Origin: Austropuccinia psidii | Taxonomy: Eukaryota > Basidiomycota > Pucciniomycetes > Pucciniales > Sphaerophragmiaceae | Assembly (NCBI GenBank): GCA_023105745.1 | Contig: JALGQZ010000013.1 | Location: 6,374,105-6,438,104 of the forward strand | DNA length: 64,000 nucleotides | Reading direction: 5' to 3' | In this document: one piece after another, positions 46,219 through 57,683 of the stretch | Layout: the number at the start of each line of letters is the position of its first letter | How positions within the stretch are numbered: position 1 is the stretch's first letter | Program-made: the position numbers and the translations under genes | The notes under the pieces: generated by a model | The model's input: the letters and a program-made list of their open reading frames with translations, nothing else | Databases searched by the model: none | What the model was told of the DNA's origin: nothing

Positions 46219-49200
46219 TTATTTTTTATTGATTAATGTCAGAATGCATTCCAGCTCATCAGTTGGCCTGCTTGATGACAATGCTGATATAGTAAGATCC
46301 ATCTGGCATTTCTTTTCCTTAGGCTCACATTCCCAATTCCACTTTTCTTTTTCAAATTCATGTTGCTTGGTGTGTTGCTTCTCATCAAAGTCCATTTGCT
46401 TTTGTATCTTGACTTCTTCAAGCCGTTGCTTTTCCATTTTACTTGCTTTCTCTTAATTCCACCTCTCCCTGTCCCACTCCTGTAAGGTTTGGATATGAAA
46501 CTTTGATAAAATATCAAGTACTTTTCCTGTCCTCAAAATCTTTATAAGGTAAAATTATTTAAAAATGTTAAGAAATTGTATTTTAAAAGAGAAAACACAC
46601 CAATTTTATTGTTTTCAACTTTTTAAGTATAATATAATAAAAATTTATTGTTTTACCAACAATAAAGATTTATCCAAAAATACTCTACAAGAGGTATTTA
46701 AGGCTACAAAAGAAATTTCTTCAAGAGCAATTTCAATTTGAATTAATTGAGCAAAGAACTGAAAGAAATTAATTAAAGAACAAAGTCTTTAAAAAGATAT
46801 TTAAAGAGGAAACACACCCAAAAGTGACCAGAATGAATTTGGAAACAAAGTGACAAAATTAACAGTGATGAAAGATGCTTTAATTCACTTTTGGAGTGGT
46901 TCAGGGGTAAAAATGATTATAAGATTTACAAAAAATGATTATAATGATTTTTTCACGTGGTTAAGAGGTTTAAAATGATATGAAAAGGGTGGTTGGAATA
47001 TTTTATTTATTGGTTTAACAATGTTTAAACTAATTATAAAAGGACAAGATTCTAACATGAAGAGAAAAGTGGGGCAAAGAAGACATTATTTTATAGCCAT
47101 CAATTTTCTTACTCCAAAAGTAAAATTTACTCTTGTCAGTTGTATAAAACACTCTTACAACAGAAAAGCCAATTATGGCATCATTGAACCCTGGTTTTAG
47201 CCACTTTTGGCCCTTAAATCAGCCATTACTATAGTAATACCTGGCCTAGAGCCTTCAAAACACGTCAGAATGAGTGTAACAGATGTAGAAACCAGTTAAA
47301 ACTGTTTTTACTAAGATTTTTTTATCTTAAGGGTAGTTTTACCCTCTTGGCAACAGTTAAAACTGCCCTGGTTGGTATCAAAACCTCATCATCAATTGAG
47401 TCACAGACCCTGTGACTCAATTCCAGGCCAAAAGTGATGAACTTTTGCATGGGTTTGGACATCTCATGCCTGTCAGAAAGTATTTTGGGAGTCTGGCTCC
47501 CCCTTAGAGCTAGATTTCCTTTTCCCCCCCAAATTTAATCTTTCCAATTTATTTTTTCCTTTAATTCCTCATCATGTATTATACTTACAATTTACATACG
47601 TATTTCAATTGCGTTTTACAGTACACTACTGTAATAATTGGCACCTCATATGTAAATCAAAGTTCACTTATGTAATACACGTACACATTTTGACAATTCA
47701 ATTGAATTCAATTGAAAATACTTCAATTCCTCATAACCTCTAAACTATACACAACACCTCAATTTTAACACAAAAATTGATGATTAACACTACATGTGAT
47801 GTGAATTAAATTAAGTTTTTGAGGACTTTCAGCTTTTATACAAAAAATACAAAAAACTTAATTTAAGCTTATTTAGAGTTGAGTTACAAAAATTTCACAC
47901 AGAGGTGACCCCACCTAATTTTTTATAAGGAATCCAATGGTGAAATAAATTTTATATGTTTATTTGTTAAATAAAAAGTTATGATAAATTTTATTTAACT
48001 TTTTTCCAAAATTATTTTATTTTGAGTAATTTTGTTGAAAATTCATTTTTACTTAATTTTTTCAAATAAAAATGTGTTTTTACAATTTTCAAATTTAATG
48101 TATTTTTATTTTTAAATTATAATTAAATTTTTGATTTTGTATATAAATTCATATTTATATTTCAATTTTTATTTTAATAATATAAATAAATTTATTTTAT
48201 TTATGTTTGTATATTAATTTTTTGTTTGTGGTCTTTTGGGTATATGAAAATACCTCTAAGGCTCACAAATCCAAATAAGCAATTTCACAGGCTTCACAGG
48301 ATAGGAAACATGACTTTTGTCAGTAGGATTGATCAGAGTAACCATAAATCCAAAACATACCCTTTTGCCATGATTGAAGTAAATTTGCATATGTTGGTGC
48401 AAACATATCCATCGGCCTTTTCCTAGAACCACTCTTGTCATTCAAGTTGGGCATCCATGCTTCATTACGCTTTTGTGTTGAATGTGTTATGGATTTACTT
48501 TGCTGGTCAAAGAATAAATAATCAACAATGGACCTCATAAGTATAAGGCTTACACATACCTACTGATTCATCTTGAAGGTTTTCTGCTTGAACCAAGTCA
48601 TCTTCATTATGAAGCAAAGGAGCAAGATTGAGAGGTGATTCCAAACCATTATTCTCCTTTAAAAAGTAAATGAGCTTTAATCGTCACAGGTAAAAAGAGG
48701 AAGAGATTATAACTTACCTTATCAAGAAAAACATCATCATCATCACCATTTAAACTGTCTTTTTCTTGCAATGGGAGTGACATTAGGCTTGTGGCCAAAG
48801 AGCACATCCATTTCAGCATAGCAAGGACACAGACTTTCAAGCTTTTCACTCATTGATTTGATTCCTTTACTCTCATCTTCTTCTGTTAGTCCAGCTCCAG
48901 TTAAATTTTTGAATTTTTTGGCTGCCATATACTTTTTATATGTTCACCATAAATCTCAGATTCTGCTTGAGCTAAGGCTTAGGCGATTTTGTGATTTTTT
49001 GTTGACCTCAATGGCCATAAGCTGAAATCCATGCTTCTTTGATGAAGGAGGTCTTCCAATAGATGTTGAACCACTAGTACCAAAACATGACTTGAAATTG
49101 GATTTGATTGAAAGCCAATTAATTATGGTTAAATAATCTATATGTATTAAGTGACCTGATGGATGAGGCAGGCCAGAGGTGATCTTCTTATCTGAGTTGA

Positions 49201-49225
49201 TGTGTCTTGCTTTGGAACAAGGCAT
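46219..49225 (-). pseudogene. Myb/SANT-like DNA-binding gene of H1, split by a solo LTR
   Basis: On the minus strand from MPCSKARH (ATG at 49225) the translation gives YLTIINWLSIKSNFKSCFGTSG (in parts: IINWLSIKSNF, SCFGTSG), GRPPSSKKHGFQLMA, then after two stops MAAKKFKNLTGAGLTEEDE, LESLCPCYAEMDVLFG and a shift to KDSLNGDDDDVFLDK. A further exon holds LLHNEDDLVQAENLQDE and then KRPMDMFAPTYANLLQ. The last part, beyond the solo LTR, is a charged coiled coil (EKQRLEEVKIQKQMDFDEKQ) ending at 46219. This is the usual order of the second PIF/Harbinger protein, which helps the transposase reach DNA. Several stops, shifts and the LTR insertion make it a pseudogene. Exon limits are approximate. Confidence 0.65.
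46481..48267 (-). repeat. Solo LTR of the E family, inverted
   Basis: 1787 bp, the reverse complement of the E LTR from TGTAAGGTTTGG to GGCTCACA, clearly diverged from the two E LTRs. Flanks ACTCC and AATCC differ at one base and are probably a decayed 5-bp duplication. It lacks the AAAATGGCT expansion. It splits the Myb/SANT gene, and it is older than element E by divergence. Confidence 0.85.
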
Positions 49226-49480
49226 TATTATATGGATAAAGAAGTATAAATGGACTGTAGGCTGTTTGGTCAGATTGTCCAAAATGGAGTATAGAAGAAG
49301 ATGTTGTACAGTTATGAATTCTGAATATTCATTTGGGTTAGGTTTCAAACTGAAATCCCAGATGCATGGGATTTGGTCAAAATACCAGGGGACTCAGTTA
49401 AAATGCCATGTGATTTACACATAATAAACCTAGGATTTAGTGTTGGGATTTGGGTTCCAAATCCCGTGTTATTTTAAGGA

Positions 49481-49506
49481 GGGATTTGGTGACTTTGACA
49501 CCCCCT
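49481..49506 (-). repeat. Right terminal inverted repeat of H1
   Basis: Ends GACTTTGACACCCCCT and matches the left end with one mismatch. ATT at 49507-49509 follows. Further inside, GGGATTTGG words recur to about 49365. Confidence 0.85.
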
Positions 49507-49509
49507 ATT

Positions 49510-50565
49510 CTGTATTTTCTTTTACTATAATTTAAAAAGATTTTGTTAGTTCTGTTTTTTTTTTTTTTAATAAAACTTAGTGAAAAGTTTTTCTTCATTT
49601 TTAAAACAACTATTATTTGTGTGAATATGGTTTTATTTCATTGGTTTAAAATGGTTTCAAACCAGGAAAATAATTTTTAAAAGGTATGGGTTTTCATGAT
49701 TCCTTTAAAATCTCATACTAAATGGTGTCCACCAACACATATGGGTTAGTACAGGTTCTACTTTATTTGATATCTTTCAATAGTCCCCGTTCAATATATA
49801 TGAATTCTAGTTTTTACTTTTAAAAATATTCTCAGGAGCGCTGTACAGTACCACTTTTCCAACCATGTATTATAGGCATTTTGATCATACATGTAAGAAA
49901 TAAGTAAGTTTTTTTTTTAGAAAAAAATTGAGTAAAATTGAGGTTTTTGAGTTTTAAATTTAACAATTTTAAACTAAAATTTCTTTAATTATTATTTAAA
50001 TTAATAAGTTTTGAAACCTACAATTGAAAACTTGCCTGATGAAAATCAAACCTGAATTCACCTAAATATGAATTAAAAACCATGGCCAAAGCCAGTTTAT
50101 AAACCAGGCTGAACTTTTATTGCACTCTTATCCAATGCCCTTAAACAGCATTAAGGCCACTCATTAGCTTTTTGTTTTAAAAATTGGTCCATCTAGTCTT
50201 TTCTTTCTTAACAATGCAACAACTTCATCAAAACAAAAACTTATCATAGACACCCGTCTTCAGAACGGTTTTTTTTGTTTAAAATATAATCCAAGACTTA
50301 AGGAAAACGAAGCCAAAGTTTCATAGTTTTGCACAAGAAAGCATTAAATAAATACAATTTCTTCTTTAAAAGATTTAAATAAACAAAGCCTATTTGATTA
50401 TATATATACAGAGATATATGCTATTTATAAAAAGCTTGAAATCTGATTAAAAACGTTTTAGTTATTTTCCAAAATTAATCCAATCGCAATAAAGTTTGTT
50501 CTCAAAATGCCAAAATCGTTCATCCTTATTAACATTGAATGCTACTTTGTTTTGCAAGATATAGT
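49510..50565. other. Intergenic, between H1 and the TSC1 3' end
   Basis: AT-rich, without repeats or frames that I can support. It must hold the 3' untranslated region and polyadenylation signals of TSC1, which I could not place. Confidence 0.5.
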
Positions 50566-53468
50566 TCATGAGGAAGATTCAGCGAAAATTGATTTTAGTT
50601 GGATATTTTCATCTTCAAGTTTTTCAATAGTTTTTTTGAGTTCAGTAATTAAACAATTTCTTTTTGACGTAGACATGTTCGAGTTTTTGAAGCTTATTTC
50701 ATGTCCCTCATCAACATTTCCTTTAGCTGATTCAATCTGATTAAAGTTTTTCTTGTTGGTTTCTTTTAAAAATTTATTTTCAGTTTCCAATCTGTTGATT
50801 ATTTCAAGATGAATTCTAATTGATCACTTTGAATTAGTTGAGTGTTCAAAAAATTAAGAAAATTGTTTTGATTAAACAGCGTACTTTAATTTGTCTTTTA
50901 AAGTAGCATTCTCAATTTGCGCGCTGGCTGCTAAAGATTCAAATCGTTTCCATTCAGCTCTTAATACATCGATTTGCTTTCTTGATTCTCTAAACCTTCG
51001 TAAATCATCATCCCTTCAAATCGCGCCAGTGCTTGTTAGTATAATATTACATCAACGACTTTGATTACACTGACCATGTTAACAATGCCTTGGTTAATCT
51101 CTCGTTCTTACTTTCTAATTCTTCGTTACTTTCTAACTTGGGTTGAAGTAATTTCAATTCATTCCTTAAATAATGCGCCCTAGATATTATCAAATAAAAT
51201 TCATCTTGTTTCTTTTTAAAAAAAAAGTAAGGCAAATAAAATAAAAAAAAGTCTTTTACTCAGTTTGGGCAGTCTTCAGATCGGAACATTTATTCATCAC
51301 GACTTTGTTGAGTTCCTCTAGTTTAGCCTGACATTCGTTATTTTCTTCCACCAATCTCAATTTTTCTTCACGATTTTTATTTGTTCTTTCTTTAATTAAT
51401 TCCTGATAAGATTGTTGATTTGTTTTTCGACGCTCATTTGAAGTTCTTGAATTGTCAAGGTTACGTTCGTATTGCTCTACTTTCTTTCTCAATTCTCGAT
51501 TTATGGTATGCTGTCAATCAATAAGTCAATAATATTATCTTAATTCAAAAAAAGAAAGAAAAAAACATAAAGCGAACCAAGTTTTGATTCTCGGCTTCCA
51601 AGCCACCTGCCAAAACTTTTTGTTTGTGTAATGTTCCCATTTGTTGTAAATGTTGTAATTTTAAATATCTTTCGACCTTTAACTGACTCTTTAACATCAT
51701 GATTTGATTTTCTAAGCTTTTAATTTGTTCTTGACTTTGTTCTTCATTGGTCTTTTCGTTGTTACTATCATTGGCAAGTTCAATATTCATCACACGTTCA
51801 CTGAACCAATCAAAGACTTTTTCCAATTCATCAGATGAATCATTTTCCTTCTCTACCTCTTTGACGATAAAAAGGTTTTTTTCACATTTTTCAATTAATT
51901 CAGCCGGTTCACAAAGCTTGAGTTGATTCGAGATTTCTTTTCGCTCGCTAATCGAATTCATTAAAACTAGTTTCTCGCTTAATTTGTGATGTTCCAACAA
52001 TGGCTATTAATTATGTGTAAGGGGAAATGGTGAAGAGAAGCCCTTAAGCGAACTCCAAACCGATTTTGTTGTCTTTTTTTTATTAGCCAAAACCAAAAAT
52101 AGAGAAAGAAAGAAAACAAATACAAACTAAGATTGCTTGTTTTAAATATGTCACCTCAATCAATTCCTCAGCCCGATGACAAAATTCTTCCAAGCTTGTA
52201 TAAAGTTGATAATGATGATGGAGATCATCATCATCAAAGGTTTGAGATTGAAAGGATTTGATTGAATCGATTGGAGAGCGAATAAAATCCATTAAATTAC
52301 AGGGTGAGAGGCCATATAAAAAATTAAAGAGGTTGAAAGCCGATAAATGAATGAGTTGACTGTCGACTGAATAATTAGGATTTGAATCAAGCTGGTCAAT
52401 GGTATGAGGTAAATTGATCAAGTTTGACTCGATTGAGTCAAGTTGATTGAAAAGAGCCTTGGAAGGTTGATAATGATGCCATAATAAGCATTTTGTTAGA
52501 GCAAGAAGTAAGTAGGGTAAATAACTTGCAATCAAGACGGGAATTCTTGGTAAGATTATTAAAAGGGAATCTATTGTTAATTTGATTGTTTGAGGTGAAG
52601 ATTGATTATCTTTATCTTGATGGATAATTGATAAGATAAGACTTGGTAATAAATTAGTTGAACGAATGTTGTGGATTGAAAATGGTAAACTGGTGATTGA
52701 GTCAATTAAAATGGACAGACTTGAAGGTTTTTGATTTGAAATTTTAAAGATGAATTGATGTAAAGAGTTAAAAAAATCTTTTGGTTCAGCTTTAGCCCAA
52801 GTTATTAAAATTTGACGGGAAATCATTTGATTTGAATTGGATTCTTGAATGATGATATCTTGTGAATAAAATTCCAGAAGTTTTGAGATTAAAATCTTAT
52901 GAAATGAATCATTAGATGTTTTAAATTTAATCAATCGATCAGTTAAAAGTTCAATTAGAAGTTTAGATATTTGATTTGACGGAATGATTGAATTGTTTTT
53001 GTTTTTATTTAAAAATCTATCAAATAATTTAGCATTCCACCAATCTTGAATCAAATCAATTTTAAATAAATCGATTAATGAACTTGTTGGTGGATCCAAT
53101 TTGATGACATGTAATATTTCAATTAAGCAACAAGCAAGTTGATCTGATTGATTTATTGAACTTGAATTAAAAGGTAAATTAAGAAACTGAGACCAAATTT
53201 GAGTCAAAGAATTGAAGAATTGATTTAATTGATTGAATTTGAAATTTTGATCAGGATTAAGATTTGATTGAGAATGACTCAAGGATTGATTGTTAATTGA
53301 ACCTTGAACTAAATTTGATGAAGAAATTTGTTGCTGATGCAATTGACTTAAAAACAAATGAGTTTGATTTAATAAATGATTGAAAGGATTTGATGGATCG
53401 ATAGGAGTAGATGTTGATAAATTTGAATGATTGACTGGTTGATTGATTGCAGGTGATGGAGCCGCCAT
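50566..53468 (-). CDS. TSC1: Hamartin (TSC1) homologue, six exons
   Basis: Predicted exons: 53468-52155, 52003-51578, 51510-51260, 51179-51075, 51013-50885, 50791-50566. All joins keep frame and give 816 residues with no stop. Donors are GTGACA, GTTCGC, GTAAAA, GTCAGT and GTACGC; acceptors end in AG. The N-terminal 440 residues are a helical, N/Q/S/L/I-rich domain holding FLYGLSPCNLMDFIR (about 383-397), the signature I associate with fungal hamartins, followed by PLLEHHKL. The C-terminal half is coiled coil (QIKSLENQIMMLKSQLKVERYLKLQH onward; quoted here as KVERYLKLQHLQQMG). Hamartin with tuberin forms the TSC complex that restrains Rheb-TORC1 growth signalling at the lysosome or vacuole. 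It looks intact. GTTCGC is a weak donor; that join rests on frame and homology. Confidence 0.72.
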
Positions 53469-53807
53469 TTCTGAGATATTTTTGATTTACCGTATTTATT
53501 AAAAAATTAAAAATTTAATTAGCTAAAAAGTCAGGGGGAAGAAGGGATCAATCAGCCCCAGTTGACCAAATCGATCTTTTTAAAATTTATTTGAAATTCG
53601 ATGGTCAACAGAAAATCTTAATGACGTCATTGACCATCGAGATTCGATTCTGTTAGCTCATACCTTTGCGCTAAAGGAGTTTCGCTATGGGATAAAATAA
53701 ATAGTTGGGTGGTAATTCAAGTTTTGAGTAGGAGCCAGTTTCCTATAGCTATGGGTTAAAATAGATTAGAAGTACAGTAATTGAATCTAAAATATCAAAA
53801 TTAATTC
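53469..53807 (-). promoter_or_regulatory. Putative TSC1 promoter with CRE-like palindrome
   Basis: Only about 340 bases separate the TSC1 start from transposon H2. It contains TGACGTCA (53622-53629), the consensus for CREB/ATF-type bZIP factors, set inside a perfect 10-base inverted repeat CGATGGTCAA / TTGACCATCG (53599-53608 and 53630-53639). Regulation by a bZIP factor is inference. Confidence 0.5.
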
Positions 53808-53810
53808 TAA

Positions 53811-53834
53811 GGCCCAGTTTATGATCAGGGTTTT
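53811..53834 (+). repeat. Left terminal inverted repeat of H2
   Basis: Reads GGCCCAGTTTATGATCAGGG then TTTT. Its partner at the other end is GGCCCAGCTTATGGTTGGG plus TTTT in reverse complement, with a few mismatches and one gap. Confidence 0.8.
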
Positions 53835-53990
53835 AGAAAAATTTACGAAACATTTTGAGTTAGGTTTCAGTTTAGATTTTAATTAAAAATTAAAGAAATT
53901 TTGTTATCAAAATTTTTTCATTTGTTTTTCAAAATCTTTGGCATTTATGTCTTTTTGATAAAACTAAATTCATCATAGTAACTTTGCAAA

Positions 53991-55150
53991 ATGGATGATC
54001 CATTCATGCAAATTGTTTCCTTTTTTAGCATCTTTTGGGCATTTCATTTATCATGCTACACCCATTTAAGCCGTTGTCATTCTCAGCCAATACAACGTGG
54101 GGAGTGCTTCAATCCATGGAACAATGAGTCATTATACAACAAAGCAAGGTTTATAGGGTTATTCCAAATGGGACGAGACGAATTTTTTACCCTTGTCCAT
54201 TCAATATCCATGGACATCTCAAATGGAAGCCAAGAAGACATTTGAAGCTTAACAATGGAGGAGAAAGTGGGGGTTACACTCTATTGATTGGGCCATGGGA
54301 GCTCATATGAAACAGTGGGGCATTTATTCAACATTGGAAAGGCAACAGCCTACAGGGTCTTGCAAGAGGTAGTTCACAAAATTGTTTTACACTTGCATGA
54401 TTTGACTATAAGGTAAGATTTGAGTTTCATTTTCTATAATGCAGTGGTTTGCTATCAGTCTGCCAGCTGTAAATAACAATGCAGAGTGGAATGTAATTTG
54501 AGATTCTTTCACACACAGAGAAGGACTTACAAATATAATTGGTGCCATAGATGGCACCCATATTCCAATCATTCCACCTCCCAACAATGAGTGGAATTCA
54601 TTGTAAGGGTGGGCATTCAATAGTATTCCAATGTATTGTTGATGGTGAGGGGAATTTCAGAAAAGTAAGCAATGGTTTGAATAGATAATATAATTGTAAC
54701 TAAATTTTTATACATTGTTCATAGGTGTTTGGAGGACTACCAGGCTCGGTACATGATAGTAGACTTTTTTGCAAGTCTAAGATTGGGAGGGACTTATTGA
54801 ATGGCATAGCAAGATTCCCACATGACTGTTTACTCATTGGGGATTCTGGATATTTGTGCAAGGTGCCGATTCTCACACCATCCAAAAATGCAAGGAGTGA
54901 AGAGCATCAAAGATTCAATAACATCCACTCCTCAACATGGTAAGCATGGGATTTGTTTGGGAGAAACCTTAGATAGAGGAATTGCTAATAAGAATTTCTT
55001 GGTGTAGAATAGTTGTTGAACAGGCATTTGGGAGATTGAAAAATTGATTTCAATGCTTATTATCACCTCAGGAAATTCTGCCAATGAATACAGGTAAGGT
55101 GACCATTGCATGCATGATTCTACATAACATTCTCAATGGGAAAAATACAT
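53991..55150 (+). pseudogene. PIF/Harbinger DDE transposase of H2
   Basis: Starts at MDDPFMQIVSFF. The first part runs to GRDEFFTLVHSISMD, then shifts frame to KVGVTLYWLGHGSSYETVGH and ATAYRVLQEVVHK. Catalytic blocks follow across further shifts: GAIDGTHIPIIPPP (first Asp, about 54550), FGGLPGSVHDSRLF, LLIGDSGYLC (second Asp, about 54840) and VVEQAFGRLKN (Glu, about 55019), then CMILHNILNG at the end. All three acidic residues survive in the DNA, but stops and shifts prevent a full protein. At least one intron is likely near 54412-54450. Confidence 0.8.
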
Positions 55151-55402
55151 AGTTGGTGTGTCTACTGTGCAATCAGTCATTTTAGGGCAATGTTGTAAAT
55201 ACTCTGATGATTGCAAGTGACATAATTAAAAGAAGTGTTTCTTTTGATAACGGGTTGTGTTGCAGCCACCAATGACACCCAACTCATTTGTGCACAAAGG
55301 ATAAATGCGAGAAATTAAGATAGCCCATTATTAACTCAAATTCTCACATGAGTTTTTAGATGGTGTGCATTTAGATAATAGAAAGATAATGTGCACACCT
55401 GT
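55151..55402. other. Short noncoding spacer in H2
   Basis: AT-rich sequence between the transposase remnant and the coiled-coil remnant; no motif seen. Confidence 0.5.
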
Positions 55403-55700
55403 TCATAACATCTGTTCTAAGCAACATTGTAAAGTGCGGAGTTGTGCCTTGTACTCATTTGATAAGGCCTCAAGGGTGGCATCTCTATGTTGGATGTCCA
55501 ATTGGAGCTGTGATGTTTGGCCATCCAAAGCATCATTTTGCGATTTCAATATGTTGATTTTTCATTTATAGAAATTAACCTCTCTGATCAAATTGTATGT
55601 TTCTTGGGGCAGATCAATAACAGCTTCCTCATTATGCATATTTTTGGGCATATTAATAAGGTGTAAGTGTATTATAAGGATATGAGGACAATATGAGTCT
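55403..55700 (-). pseudogene. Coiled-coil remnant in H2
   Basis: The minus strand reads EEAVIDLPQETYNLI, then after a stop KSQNDALDGQTSQLQLDIQ, HRDATLEALSNEYKAQLR and LEQML before a TGA at 55403-55405. A heptad-like helix is clear. It may be the last exon of the Myb/SANT gene or a separate small ORF. I do not recognise a family. Confidence 0.4.
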
Positions 55701-56149
55701 CTTGTGATAATGGGAAGTGAATAGCATAATATTGTTATATTGAGGAATATAAGTGCCACTCAAAGGGGTCCTTGTATGGGATGCTGGCTAAATAGGGTCT
55801 TAGGTGCTCTCGTTGCAGGCAAACCCCATCAAACTCATTGGAAGATGGTATTCAATAGGGTACTCACATCTGGCTTACTTCTCAGATGGTTTTTATTATT
55901 TTTCCGTTTCAGTCGTTTTTGCATTTCAAATAATCTGATACAATAACTGGTTAAAGCAATCACCCAAGAATAATCTATATAAGTTGAGAGAAATCTTCTG
56001 TATATCAAAATATGTATCTTAACTGGTAACTATGTTTGGATATCATTAGCCATTTCAGACAAAGAAAAATCATTTTTATGGAGATTACATTGAATTTGTC
56101 TCCATTAGAATATTACATGAAGGGAGAGATACTTATGATTTAACCACCA

Positions 56150-57451
56150 TAGATATCCCTCATTGAAGCCAGATCCACACCTGTAACTTTTGAAAACATC
56201 ATCAACATCGCCATATTCATGCAATCTTGGCGTGATTCATCTTCCATGCACCTGCGCTCCTATTGAAGATGTTGTTCTTCATCTCTTTCCATTTGGCACC
56301 TATCTCTCTCCTCTTCCCTCTCTTGATTCTGTTACATCATCATCATAAGTGGGCACAACATGCCTTGCATGTTGTTGTTCATATTTGTCAAGAAACTCCA
56401 ATCTTGCCTGGTTGATGCAGAGCTTATGCTTGATTCCTAACTCATTGACCCATGGCAATTTTTCCTTCCAGATGCATGAAGATTTTGGCCAAAATTTGAA
56501 CGCCCTAGTTGATTAATTTCTTCATTAGTCCCCTGAGCATTTTTGTTGGGCTGGCCTTCCTCTTCTGTATCACTATTTCCATTTTCTCTTTCATGATCTC
56601 CACACCTATTCCAATTGTTTTCATTAGTCAACTCATTATTTTCGCTCACTTGTTCTTGTGTGTAATTGCCCGATTCCATCCCATTGCAATTCATCCCGCA
56701 ATTGTTCATGTTCAATTGCTTTAGTATATCATAAACCTGTTGGTATTGCAATTAATTATGTCCTTGCCAAAGAAACATAATAATGTTCACTTACCTTATT
56801 TGTCATGTGATAACATTGCAACTGTGTGTAAAATCCTGCCCCTCCGGTCGCATCACAAGAGTCTTTAATCATCTACATAAATATGAATTAGCCTGAAAGT
56901 AAAATCATCACATTGTGGGAATGACTTACTCTATAAGCCATCATTAATGCTTTATAACGGCGCTCTAGGGTCTCAAACAACAAATCCTTCTTGCAATTTT
57001 CATTATTTTTCAAATAATGAGACCATGCAATAAAACCTGATGTTGTAAAATCAGTATTCAAGTAATCCATCCTCAAATCCAACAATGCCTTTGTACTCTC
57101 CTCATTCCATAGAAAACAACCGCGGCGACCTTTTTGTTGTTCTTGATGTTCCAGGCGTGTTTCAGCTTGCCTAAGCCTTTGGGCTTCTGCATTGACTCTT
57201 TCATTTATTCTTCTTTGTCGCTTCAGCCACTGTTCATGTTAAAATTGGGCTTCCTCATGAGTTCGATGTTTACATTTTTGCTGCAATGATTGACTTGCAG
57301 TATCACCTAAGGTATTGGGTGCACCTTCCAATATGCATGGAGATCCATTTTTGTTATCTTCCACAACTTGAGATTGTTCACATTGCTCAGAGAGCAACCA
57401 ATTAATTTTCTCATAAGCAGATAATTGAGATTCTGGAGTCTGATTGGCCAT
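56150..57451 (-). pseudogene. Myb/SANT-like DNA-binding gene of H2
   Basis: Starts MANQTPESQLSAYEK (ATG at 57451). A TAA at 57239 is followed in frame by an R/Q/E-rich helix and the SANT-like core (FLWNEESTKALLDLRMDYL, then FETLERRYKALMMAYR). Two good introns follow: 56929-56873 (GTAAGT to TGTAG) and 56794-56737 (GTAAGT to CAACAG). After these come VYDILKQLNMNN, an N/E-rich acidic stretch, a stop at 56437 and a charged coiled coil (NQEREEERDRCQMERDEEQ) to about 56150. Trp-rich SANT folds bind DNA or transposase partners. With only two stops it may have been active recently. Confidence 0.65.
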
Positions 57452-57657
57452 TGTGAGCCAGTGATAAAGAGACGGAAAATTGAGTAAAACCACAAATACA
57501 GTATTTATGAGAATATGTAGTACAAAAAAATCCCAAGTCAAAATGATGCAATCAATGTTTTGGAAAAATTTCAGGAAAAATTTGAAGTAAAATAAATTTA
57601 ATTTTTAAATTTTTTTAAATTTTAAAATATTTTCAAATTAGTTAAGAAATCTTGCTC

Positions 57658-57680
57658 AAAACCCAACCATAAGCTGGGCC
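57658..57680 (-). repeat. Right terminal inverted repeat of H2
   Basis: Plus-strand AAAACCCAACCATAAGCTGG then GCC, followed by the TAA duplication at 57681-57683. Confidence 0.8.
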
Positions 57681-57683
57681 TAA

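Larger units (their letters stand above)
34572..49506 (+). mobile_element. PIF/Harbinger-type DNA transposon H1 with three genes, carrying nested LTR elements
   Basis: Bounded by 26-bp inverted repeats with one mismatch, starting AGGGGGTGTCAAAG, and flanked on both sides by ATT. Inside are a DDE transposase remnant (+), a TET/JBP-like 2OG-Fe(II) oxygenase remnant (-) and a Myb/SANT gene (-). The present 14.9 kb includes retrotransposon E (7.1 kb) and a solo LTR (1.8 kb); without these and their duplications it is about 6.0 kb. Transposase plus Myb/SANT is the known PIF/Harbinger gene pair; the oxygenase would be an added passenger. All three genes carry defects, so this copy is not autonomous. 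Confidence 0.8.
53811..57680 (+). mobile_element. PIF/Harbinger DNA transposon H2
   Basis: 3870 bp with inverted repeats beginning GGCCCAG(T/C)TTATG and flanked by TAA on both sides (53808-53810 and 57681-57683), the three-base TWA-type target duplication typical of PIF/Harbinger. It contains a DDE transposase remnant (+) and a Myb/SANT gene (-) in divergent termini, convergent orientation. Both genes are damaged. Confidence 0.85.

Noticed and set aside
50566..52000. Separate coiled-coil gene next to TSC1
   Set aside because: Exon joins keep frame with the upstream exon and the order (helical domain, PLLE..., coiled coil) fits a single hamartin.
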